This document shows, piece after piece, positions 17,150 to 24,451 of a DNA stretch of 64,000 nt. This DNA comes from an uncultured Caulobacterales bacterium (lineage in GTDB: Bacteria > Pseudomonadota > Alphaproteobacteria > Caulobacterales > Caulobacteraceae). The stretch covers positions 1 through 64,000 of the forward strand of contig CAIMFV010000056.1 in the NCBI GenBank assembly GCA_903840435.1. The letters are read 5' to 3'. The notes beneath the pieces were generated by a model. It did no database searches. It had not been told where the DNA came from and saw only the letters and a program-made list of their open reading frames with translations. The translations under genes and the position numbers were made by a program. Position 1 is the stretch's first letter. Every line of letters begins with the position of its first letter.

Positions 17150-18985
17150 ATGGACCTGCCCTCCCCGCAATCCTACCCATTCCCCTTGGAGGGCGACATT
17201 CGTTCCGCGCAACGCGATCCCTCGTGGCCAAAGATCGTCACCAACCTGGCGGCTCTCTATGGCGACCACGCCGAATTTGATGGCTTTCTCAAGCGTTTAG
17301 CCGCGTGCATGGACGCGGCCCGTTCGGTGCGACCCCAAAGGCTCAAGACCCTCGACGCGGCCCGAGCCGCTGACCCTGACTGGTTCCTAGGCGCATCGGC
17401 GATTGGCTACAGCGCCTATGTCGAGCGCTTTGGCGGAAATCTCCAAGGGGTGGTGAAGAACATTCCCTATCTGCAACGCCTTGGTGTCCGCTATCTCCAC
17501 CTGCTGCCCTTTTGGAAGGCCCGCGACGGCGATAATGACGGCGGTTTTGCGGTGGCGGACTTTCGCCAAGTCCGGCCTGATCTTGGCACCACAGCCGATC
17601 TTGCAGCGCTGACCGAAGCCCTGTCGGATGCTGGAATAGCGCTCTGCGCCGATTTTGTTTTGAACCACACCTCCGACGATCATCCGATCGCTCAGGCGGC
17701 CCTCGCGGGTGATGCCCGAGCGCGCGGCTTCTACCATCTGATTTCCAATCCCGTTGAGGTCGCCGAATGGGAGGCCGGTCTCGGCCAAGTCTTTCCAGAA
17801 ACAGCACCTGGGAATTTTACCTGGCGCGCGGAACTTTCGGCCTATGTGTGGACGACCTTCTATCCTTTTCAATGGGATTTGAATTGGTCGAACCCGGAGG
17901 TGTTTCTGGAAATGGCCTCGGCCATGCTCGACCTCGCCAATCTTGGCGTCGAGGCGTTTCGGCTGGATTCGGCGGCCTATCTCTGGAAGGAAAAGGGCGG
18001 ACCTAGCAAGGCCCTGCCGCAGTGCCACTTGATTTTGCAAGCGCTGCGCGGCGTCTGCGAGGCGGTTGCGCCTTGCGTGAAGCTGAAGTCGGAAGTCATT
18101 GGCCCGGTTGCGGAAACAGCGCCCTTTCTTGGCGACAAATATCATCCCGAATGCCACCTTGCCTATCACGCCGGTCTGATGACGGCCGGGTGGGCGGCCT
18201 TGGCTGAAGGGGATGCAGACCTGATCAGGCGGGTCCTTGCCGAAGCGCCGCCACCCCCGCCACACGCAGGCTGGATCACCTATGTGCGCTGCCATGACGA
18301 TATCGGTTGGCAGAGCCTTGCCCCGCAAATGGCCCATTTAAGTGCCGAAGCGCGTGAGGCGAGACTGCGCAAAATCGCCGCCTTTTACGACAGTGGTGCG
18401 ACCTATGCGCGGGGTGTTGCCTTCCAGGCCTCAGGCTCTGGCGTGCATGGCCTGAACGGCATGGCGGCGTCATTGACGGGCTTCGAAACCGGCGACCCAT
18501 CGGCCCTGGCAAGGCTGCGCCTTCTCTATGGACTTGCCTTTGCGGCGGGCGGTTTGCCTCTAATCTATATGGGCGATGAGCTTGGCCAGTTAAACGACCC
18601 AAGCTACCGCGACGATCCCGACCGTCAGCACGAAGGACGCTGGCTGCACCGTCCGGCTTTTGACGCGGCGCGGGCAGACGGGCAAGACGCCGAGAGCGCC
18701 GCCGTGCTCGCCATGTTTGAGGCGCTCCGCAGGGCCCGCATGGCCCTCCCCCCCTTAACCCATGAGAGCGCACCTTTGGTGGTGGAGATGGAGGTTCCAG
18801 GCCTCCTAGCCTTCTCCCGTGGCGCCGATGCGCTGTGCCTGTTTAACTTTTCGAGCGAGGCAATTCCAATCGGGCGCATCGCGTTTCCGCTTGGCACGGA
18901 CGTCTTTACAAGCCGCCCAAGCGCCGCCATTGACCACCTAGCGCCATTTGGCATGGTGTGGCTAACGAGGGGACCTGCGGCATGA
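17150..18985 (+). CDS. Amylosucrase / sucrose hydrolase (GH13_4-like)
   Basis: Splits sucrose, releasing fructose and either transferring glucose to a growing alpha-glucan or to water. GH13 motifs are complete: DFVLNHTSDDH, the nucleophile in FRLDSAAYLWK, acid/base Glu in LKSEVIG, and VRCHDDIGW with the transition-state Asp. FRLDSAAYLWK and HDDIGW are characteristic of amylosucrases. The 611-residue protein has an N-terminal helical domain, the barrel with an inserted B' region, and a C-terminal beta domain; no signal peptide. Its stop overlaps the fructokinase start in ATGA, implying coupled translation, and the fructose product is the next enzyme's substrate. Hydrolase versus polymerase cannot be decided here. 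Confidence 0.9.
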   Translation: MDLPSPQSYPFPLEGDIRSAQRDPSWPKIVTNLAALYGDHAEFDGFLKRLAACMDAARSVRPQRLKTLDAARAADPDWFLGASAIGYSAYVERFGGNLQGVVKNIPYLQRLGVRYLHLLPFWKARDGDNDGGFAVADFRQVRPDLGTTADLAALTEALSDAGIALCADFVLNHTSDDHPIAQAALAGDARARGFYHLISNPVEVAEWEAGLGQVFPETAPGNFTWRAELSAYVWTTFYPFQWDLNWSNPEVFLEMASAMLDLANLGVEAFRLDSAAYLWKEKGGPSKALPQCHLILQALRGVCEAVAPCVKLKSEVIGPVAETAPFLGDKYHPECHLAYHAGLMTAGWAALAEGDADLIRRVLAEAPPPPPHAGWITYVRCHDDIGWQSLAPQMAHLSAEAREARLRKIAAFYDSGATYARGVAFQASGSGVHGLNGMAASLTGFETGDPSALARLRLLYGLAFAAGGLPLIYMGDELGQLNDPSYRDDPDRQHEGRWLHRPAFDAARADGQDAESAAVLAMFEALRRARMALPPLTHESAPLVVEMEVPGLLAFSRGADALCLFNFSSEAIPIGRIAFPLGTDVFTSRPSAAIDHLAPFGMVWLTRGPAA

Positions 18986-19878
18986 GCTCGACGAAGAAGC
19001 GCTATGGCGGCGTCGAAGCTGGCGGGACAAAATTCGTCTTGGTGGTTGGAAACGCCGAAGACGGCATTGAGACACGCCACAGCCTGCCGACCACATCGCC
19101 CGAAGAGACCCTGGCGGGCGTCGTGGCGTTCTTTAAAGCCCAAGAGCCGATCTCAGCGTTGGGGATCGCTAGCTTTGGCCCTTTGGTGCTTGACCCACGA
19201 CGTACGGACTATGGCGGGTTTGGCAAGACGCCGAAGGCGGGCTGGAGTGGCGCAGGCTTGGTCGGCCCCTTGAAATCAGCGCTCAATGTGCCAGTCGGGC
19301 TCGATACAGACGTCAATGGTGCAGGGCTTGCCGAAGCCGTCTATGGTGCCGGACGCGATGAAGAGGTTGTGGTTTACATCACAGTCGGGACAGGACTTGG
19401 TGGCGGTCTGATCGTTCGCGGCGAACCGGTCCATGGCTTGACCCACCCAGAAATGGGCCATGTCAGGCTCCCCCTCCACCCGCGAGATGCCGATTTTGCC
19501 GGCGTCTGCCCCTTTCACGGGACTTGTTTAGAGGGGCTGGTCAGTGGGCCGGCGATTTCTGCACGGCTTGGGACACCGCTGTCCAACGCCGCCAGCACTG
19601 ACCCGATTTGGGAGCAGATCGGTTACTATCTGGGCGGCTTCTGCGCGATACTCACCCTTGTCGCCTCGCCTGGAAAAATCATCCTCGGCGGTGGCGTGAT
19701 GGAAAATACCGCCCTGTTTGCGCCCACGCGCGCGGCCCTGGCTAAGGCGCTGAACGGCTATGTTGGCCATCCCCGGCTGACGGGCGATCTGTCCGACTAT
19801 GTTGTTCCTCCGAAACTCGGGTCAAATGCCGGAGCTATCGGCGCTTTGATCTTGGCGGATCGCGCCCTCCACGCCTGA
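18982..19878 (+). CDS. ROK-family fructokinase
   Basis: ATP-dependent kinase making fructose 6-phosphate. The N-terminal phosphate loop VEAGGTKF, the central DTDVNGAGLAEA and TVGTGLGGGL, and the zinc-site region HPEMGH ... CPFHGTCLEGL are typical of bacterial ROK fructokinases (ScrK/YdhR type). The 298-residue protein starts at ATG 18982, overlapping the GH13 stop by four bases. It completes sucrose use inside the locus by capturing fructose from both the GH13 and GH32 enzymes. A rho-independent terminator follows. Confidence 0.9.
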   Translation: MSSTKKRYGGVEAGGTKFVLVVGNAEDGIETRHSLPTTSPEETLAGVVAFFKAQEPISALGIASFGPLVLDPRRTDYGGFGKTPKAGWSGAGLVGPLKSALNVPVGLDTDVNGAGLAEAVYGAGRDEEVVVYITVGTGLGGGLIVRGEPVHGLTHPEMGHVRLPLHPRDADFAGVCPFHGTCLEGLVSGPAISARLGTPLSNAASTDPIWEQIGYYLGGFCAILTLVASPGKIILGGGVMENTALFAPTRAALAKALNGYVGHPRLTGDLSDYVVPPKLGSNAGAIGALILADRALHA

Positions 19879-19885
19879 AATTCGG

Positions 19886-19922
19886 GCGCCAAGCCGGAAG
19901 GTGCTGCTTCCGTGGCGCTTTT
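19886..19922 (+). terminator. Rho-independent terminator after the fructokinase gene
   Basis: GCGCCA and CGGAAG pair with CTTCCG and TGGCGC around a 6-nt loop, with a 3-nt bulge (agc), followed directly by TTTT. It lies 8 bp past the stop codon and closes the GH13-fructokinase operon before ppc. Confidence 0.8.
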
Positions 19923-19988
19923 CCTCGATTCCCGGGGCTGAATGCGCTATCCCAGCCATTGTCCAACGTTGTCTTTTTGGAAACCGCG

Positions 19989-22697
19989 ATGACCCCGAAA
20001 CACCCCCGCGCGTCGGAGCTTCGCGATACGGTGCGTCGGCTTGGCCGCCTGCTCGGCGATGTCATTCGAGACCAGGCAGGCGAGCGGGCCTTCACGCAAA
20101 TCGAGGAAATTCGTCGCGCTTCGGTCGGCTCCCATCGGGAGGGAGGCGAGGCCTCCGGCCTGAAACTTCGTCAAGCCTTGGGTCGGCTGTCACCGCCAGA
20201 CGCGGTGAAATTTGCCCACTCCTTCGCTCTTTTCCTTCAAATGACCAATCTGGCTGAGGACCATGCCATCCGGGTCAGGCTGGAAGCGCGCAAGGAGGCA
20301 GAACCCCGTCGCCCCGATTCCCTCGCGTCGGCCTCAGCCCGGCTCGCCAGCCAAGGCATTCGCGGCGACCAGATTCGCGATCTTTTAGAACACGCGATGA
20401 TCGCACCCGTGATTACCGCGCACCCAACAGAAATTCGCCGAAAGAGCGTGCTTGACCGGTTGTCGGCCATTGCAGACCTAATCGACCAAAAGCCATCCGG
20501 TACCGTTGACTCTGCCGCTGACGCCGCCATTCGCACCGAACTGACAATTTTGTGGAACACGCGGCTGCTCAGGCGAACCGGGCTTGCCGTGCTGGAGGAA
20601 ATCGACAATGCGGCGGCCTTCTTTGACCGCACATTTCTCTCCGAACTGCCAAAGCTCTATGAGGAATGGGAAATTGGTTTCGCCAGTCCTGAGCCCCTGC
20701 CCGCATTTCTAAAGATCGGATCTTGGGTGGGGGGCGACCGAGACGGCAATCCCAATGTGACGGCAGAGGTGCTGGCGGCGGCCTTGCAACGCAATGCGCG
20801 TTCGGCCCTAAGTCACTATCTGACCGAAATCGATGCCCTTGGCGCCGAGCTGTCCATAGCGTCACCTCCGGCGCGGGTCTCGGCGGACTTGGCCGACTTG
20901 GCGGCCCAGGCCAAAGACCCATCCTTACAACGCGCCGATGAGCCTTACCGGCAAGCGCTGGCGCTCGTCTATGCGCGCACGGCGGCCAGCTTAACCGACT
21001 TGACCGGAAGGTCCCCGCCTAAGCCGCCCAAATTGCCTGCAAAGCCCTATGAATCGGCTCAAGCGCTGCGGCACGATCTGATTACGGTGCAAGAAAGCCT
21101 TGTGGCGAACCACGGCAAGGCTTTCGCACGCGGGCGATTGGCGCGGCTAATCCGGGCGGTGGATGTGTTTGGCTTCCATTTGGCGAGCCTTGACCTTCGA
21201 CAAAATTCGACCGTTCACGAGCGCGTGGTGGCCGACCTGTTTCACCTCGCAGGCGTGCAGTCCGACTATCCAAAGCTGAGCGAGGCGGAAAAATTAGACC
21301 TGCTGCTCGCCGAACTTAGTCACGACCGGCCCCTATATTCACCCTACGCTGCCTATGCTGAGGAAACACAAGGGGAAATTTCAATCTTGCGCGCCGCCGC
21401 AACCGTGGTGGCACGTTATGGCGCTGAGGCGATCCGCTCCTATATCATCTCAAACTGTAACTCGGTGTCGGACCTGCTCGAGACCTTTATCCTCCTGAAG
21501 GAGGCGGGCCTCTTCGTCGGCGGAGCGCTGCGCCCAGCCAAACTGCTGCCCTCGCCGCTTTTCGAAACCATTGCCGATTTGCGGCAAGCCCCGGACACGA
21601 TGACCGCCTATTTGGGCCTGCCGCTCGTGCGACGCGCCATTGGTGTCGGGCGCATTCAGGAAGTGATGATCGGCTATTCGGACTCAAACAAGGACGGCAG
21701 CTATCTGACGTCAATCTATGAGGTCCGCCAAGCCATCCATGGTTTGCAAGACCTTGCCCAGCGCGTCGAGCAACCCATCGGCTTTTTCCACGGACGTGGC
21801 GGCGCCGTCGGACGCGGCGGTGGGTCGAGCTTTGACGCCATTATCGCTCAACCTGCAGCCGCTCCGATGGGACGCATCCGCATTACCGAACAAGGCGAGG
21901 TGGCAGCGAACAAATATTCAGACCCCTTGATCGCGCGGCGCAATCTCGACAGCCTGGCGGCGGCGACCCTATTGGCAGCGCTTGACCAGTCAGCGCGGTC
22001 CGCCGACGCCACGCCGCGCGACGCCGAGGTGCTTGGCCAACTTTCTGCGGCCGCCCATCGGGCCTACCGGCAACTTGTCTATGAGACGCCAGACTTTATC
22101 GACTATTTCCGCAGCGCGACACCGATCTCGGAAATCTCCACACTCAAGATCGGCTCACGTCCCGCTTCGCGAACAGCGTCGGGCAAAATTCAGGACCTAC
22201 GCGCCATTCCATGGGTGTTTTCGTGGTCGCAGGCCCGCGTCATGCTGCCCGGCTGGTACGGGTTTGGCTCGGCGATCACGGGGAGCGGCGTTGATCTTGG
22301 GCAACTGGCCGATCTCAGCGCCCAATGGCCTTTTCTGGCAACGACGCTCGCCAATATGGAAATGGTGATGGCGAAGTCGGACATGGCAATCGCCGAACTC
22401 TATGCCGACCTTTGCCGGGATCGTGCATTAGGCGCGCGAATCTATTCGCAAATTGCCGATGAGTGGCAACGCACCCATGACAGCCTTTTGACGATCACCG
22501 GCCAAGCCCACCTTTTAGAGACCAATGCCGACCTGGCAGCTGTGCTTCGGCTTCGCTTGCCATACATCAGTCCGCTAAACCATTTGCAAATCGAACTGAT
22601 CCGTCGCCATCGCCAAGGCGAAGCCGACCCGGCCATTCGGGACGGTATCCATCTTACCGTCAACGGCATCGCCGCGGGCCTAAGGAATTCGGGCTAG
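19989..22697 (+). CDS. ppc: Phosphoenolpyruvate carboxylase
   Basis: Anaplerotic enzyme: phosphoenolpyruvate plus bicarbonate to oxaloacetate. Both signatures are present, VITAHPTEIRRKS with the catalytic His and GYSDSNKDGSYLTS, as is the mobile glycine loop FHGRGGAVGRGGG. The C-terminus ends RNSG rather than the common RNTG/QNTG; this tail lies in the active-site region. Length is 902 residues from ATG 19989, about normal. An in-frame alternative 30 bp upstream is possible but GGAA lies closer to the chosen ATG. Transcribed convergently with marR, overlapping by 4 bp. Confidence 0.96.
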   Translation: MTPKHPRASELRDTVRRLGRLLGDVIRDQAGERAFTQIEEIRRASVGSHREGGEASGLKLRQALGRLSPPDAVKFAHSFALFLQMTNLAEDHAIRVRLEARKEAEPRRPDSLASASARLASQGIRGDQIRDLLEHAMIAPVITAHPTEIRRKSVLDRLSAIADLIDQKPSGTVDSAADAAIRTELTILWNTRLLRRTGLAVLEEIDNAAAFFDRTFLSELPKLYEEWEIGFASPEPLPAFLKIGSWVGGDRDGNPNVTAEVLAAALQRNARSALSHYLTEIDALGAELSIASPPARVSADLADLAAQAKDPSLQRADEPYRQALALVYARTAASLTDLTGRSPPKPPKLPAKPYESAQALRHDLITVQESLVANHGKAFARGRLARLIRAVDVFGFHLASLDLRQNSTVHERVVADLFHLAGVQSDYPKLSEAEKLDLLLAELSHDRPLYSPYAAYAEETQGEISILRAAATVVARYGAEAIRSYIISNCNSVSDLLETFILLKEAGLFVGGALRPAKLLPSPLFETIADLRQAPDTMTAYLGLPLVRRAIGVGRIQEVMIGYSDSNKDGSYLTSIYEVRQAIHGLQDLAQRVEQPIGFFHGRGGAVGRGGGSSFDAIIAQPAAAPMGRIRITEQGEVAANKYSDPLIARRNLDSLAAATLLAALDQSARSADATPRDAEVLGQLSAAAHRAYRQLVYETPDFIDYFRSATPISEISTLKIGSRPASRTASGKIQDLRAIPWVFSWSQARVMLPGWYGFGSAITGSGVDLGQLADLSAQWPFLATTLANMEMVMAKSDMAIAELYADLCRDRALGARIYSQIADEWQRTHDSLLTITGQAHLLETNADLAAVLRLRLPYISPLNHLQIELIRRHRQGEADPAIRDGIHLTVNGIAAGLRNSG

Positions 22698-23146
22698 CGG
22701 TTTTCGTCAAGCCACATCCGAAGGCGCCGAAGTGTCGGCAAAATGGCGAGCATGTCTGCCTCGGAAAAAGCCGCGAGCAGCGCAGCATTTCGCGGACCCA
22801 GGCGTTGGGCAATGTCGACATAAGCGGCGTGGCCTTCTGGCGTGAGCGACACCTGTTTCGAGCGACCGTCCTTCGCATCCGGCACGACCTTGATAAGGCC
22901 CTGGGCTTCAAGCCTCTGCAGGGTATTGGTCATCGCCCCCCGCGTGACCTGAAATGCCGACGCCAAAGCAGCCGGTGTCGCCTGCCCCCCTCGACGCATA
23001 AAATGGGTCAAAACGCCAAATTGCGCCGCGCTCATTTCGGCGGGAAGGATTTGTTCAAGGCGCGCAATGGCGAGTTGGTGGATAATGCCGATCTCCGTAA
23101 AGGCTTGTAGATGGATCGGCTCAAGGATGGGATCTGGCGCACTCAT
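22694..23146 (-). CDS. MarR-family transcriptional regulator
   Basis: 150-residue winged-helix regulator. The core AQFGVLTHFMRRGGQATPAA, recognition helix FQVTRGAMTNTLQRLEAQGL and wing KVVPDAKDGRSKQVSLT match the MarR fold. It lies 9 bp downstream of the nitroreductase gene on the same strand, so the two form an operon. A perfect 12-bp palindrome upstream of that operon (24303-24314) is a candidate autoregulatory site. The ligand is unknown; association with a nitroreductase suggests an aromatic, quinone or oxidant signal. Confidence 0.9.
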   Translation of the reverse strand: MSAPDPILEPIHLQAFTEIGIIHQLAIARLEQILPAEMSAAQFGVLTHFMRRGGQATPAALASAFQVTRGAMTNTLQRLEAQGLIKVVPDAKDGRSKQVSLTPEGHAAYVDIAQRLGPRNAALLAAFSEADMLAILPTLRRLRMWLDENR

Positions 23147-23155
23147 GCGCCTCTT

Positions 23156-24283
23156 TTACGCCGATCTGATCAAAGGATCGAGTCCGCGACGCGGCGCGTG
23201 GGGAACCTGATCGGCATAACCGATACGCGCCAACATTTGGATGCGCCCGCCTTTTGGGGCCAGCACGGCGTGGACATCGCGAAAACATCCCGCCATTGCG
23301 GCGTATTCTTGCAAGGCTTGACTATTGGGCTGGATCGCCAGACCCAAGGTCTCAGCCTTCAAGGCAAACCTTGCATAGGCGCGCCCGGCTGCAATCTGAT
23401 GCACGCGCCGATTACCCGACGAGACGATCCAGCCATAGGCCTGCGTGCTGTTTGCGGTTTGGCGCATCATGTCGGTTTGGCCCTTAAAGGCTAAGGAGCC
23501 GGGTGTCTTGAGGCCATCGCGACTGACCACCCCCAACCCAATCAGCCACTCAATATTGCCTCCCCGAATGGGAATGCCCCAAGGATGAGCCGCGACCTCC
23601 CGTGCGCCAAGAAAGGTTCGATCCGCGCTCTCATTATTGGCGGCCCGATCTGATTGTTCGATGAGCATGGCTTTGAGAGTAAGGTCGCGAAGCTTATCGC
23701 GCACCTCACCTTGCACCACGCCCCCAGCCAACAGGCCTTCCGTCGTGGCCGCCCCGACCAATTCAGCGATTTGTGTCTGGGAGACGGGGGCATTGCGATG
23801 CGCATTGCGATTGGTTCGCCTTTGGGTGATCGCCGAAAATAGGGGAGCAGGCGTCGCCCCTTCACTCAGTCGCATTCGAGCAATCGGACGATGGTCGAGG
23901 CGACCGTCCGGCTCGCCTTCCGGAAAAGCCGAAACCTCGACACGCCTCCCAAGGCGTCCCGCCGCCAAACAAAAGAGCTCGATAAACGCCCCACATCCAA
24001 TTGTGATTTGCCTGTCGAACGGATCGGTCACCGGAAGCAGGCGCGTCGGATCAATCCTTAGGACCACTTCGTCGGGGGTGCTGAGGTCGACGAGCCAGGG
24101 CTGCATATTGTGGGGATTGGGCGCGAGAATGGCATAGGACAGAGCCTTGCGGCGCACCTCTGGCTCCGTCTGACCCGGAGCGATCCAAACATCGTCACCT
24201 GTGACAGCTGACCACGCCGCTTTGGCCGTGGCGGCGAAAATGACGCCGCCGCCGACACATTGAATAAAATCTCGCCGATGCAT
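23156..24283 (-). CDS. Acg-type nitroreductase-family protein with Tat-like signal
   Basis: Flavin-fold protein related to the Acg/nitroreductase group. The N-terminus HRRDFIQCVGGGVIFAATAKAAW resembles a twin-arginine signal (given here only to show RRDFIQ). NPHNMQPW, QRRTNRNAH and GWIVSSGNRRVHQIAAGRAY-type segments carry the FMN-contacting pattern. ATG 24283 is favoured by GGAGAG about 9 nt upstream; another ATG lies five codons earlier. At about 375 residues it is longer than classic NfsB enzymes, as expected for the Acg branch. Partner of the downstream marR gene. Confidence 0.75.
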   Translation of the reverse strand: MHRRDFIQCVGGGVIFAATAKAAWSAVTGDDVWIAPGQTEPEVRRKALSYAILAPNPHNMQPWLVDLSTPDEVVLRIDPTRLLPVTDPFDRQITIGCGAFIELFCLAAGRLGRRVEVSAFPEGEPDGRLDHRPIARMRLSEGATPAPLFSAITQRRTNRNAHRNAPVSQTQIAELVGAATTEGLLAGGVVQGEVRDKLRDLTLKAMLIEQSDRAANNESADRTFLGAREVAAHPWGIPIRGGNIEWLIGLGVVSRDGLKTPGSLAFKGQTDMMRQTANSTQAYGWIVSSGNRRVHQIAAGRAYARFALKAETLGLAIQPNSQALQEYAAMAGCFRDVHAVLAPKGGRIQMLARIGYADQVPHAPRRGLDPLIRSA

Positions 24284-24302
24284 CTTCAATCTCTCCATCT
24301 AA

Positions 24303-24314
24303 TTTAACGTTAAA
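24303..24314. promoter_or_regulatory. Palindrome upstream of nitroreductase-marR operon
   Basis: TTTAACGTTAAA is a perfect 12-bp palindrome 20 bp upstream of the nitroreductase start. Its position in the promoter of an operon that includes a MarR gene makes it a candidate autoregulatory operator. Confidence 0.5.
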
Positions 24315-24451
24315 CTATTATCACAAAAAAGCAGCAGCGCAAGCCGACTTGCCACCCGCCCGCCTTAAGTCGAATTTACAGGTATTAAACAAAAGTTTAC
24401 GGAACCCCGTCATCGTCACGCTCTGTCAATCTGATGTGAGAATCAGTCCCC

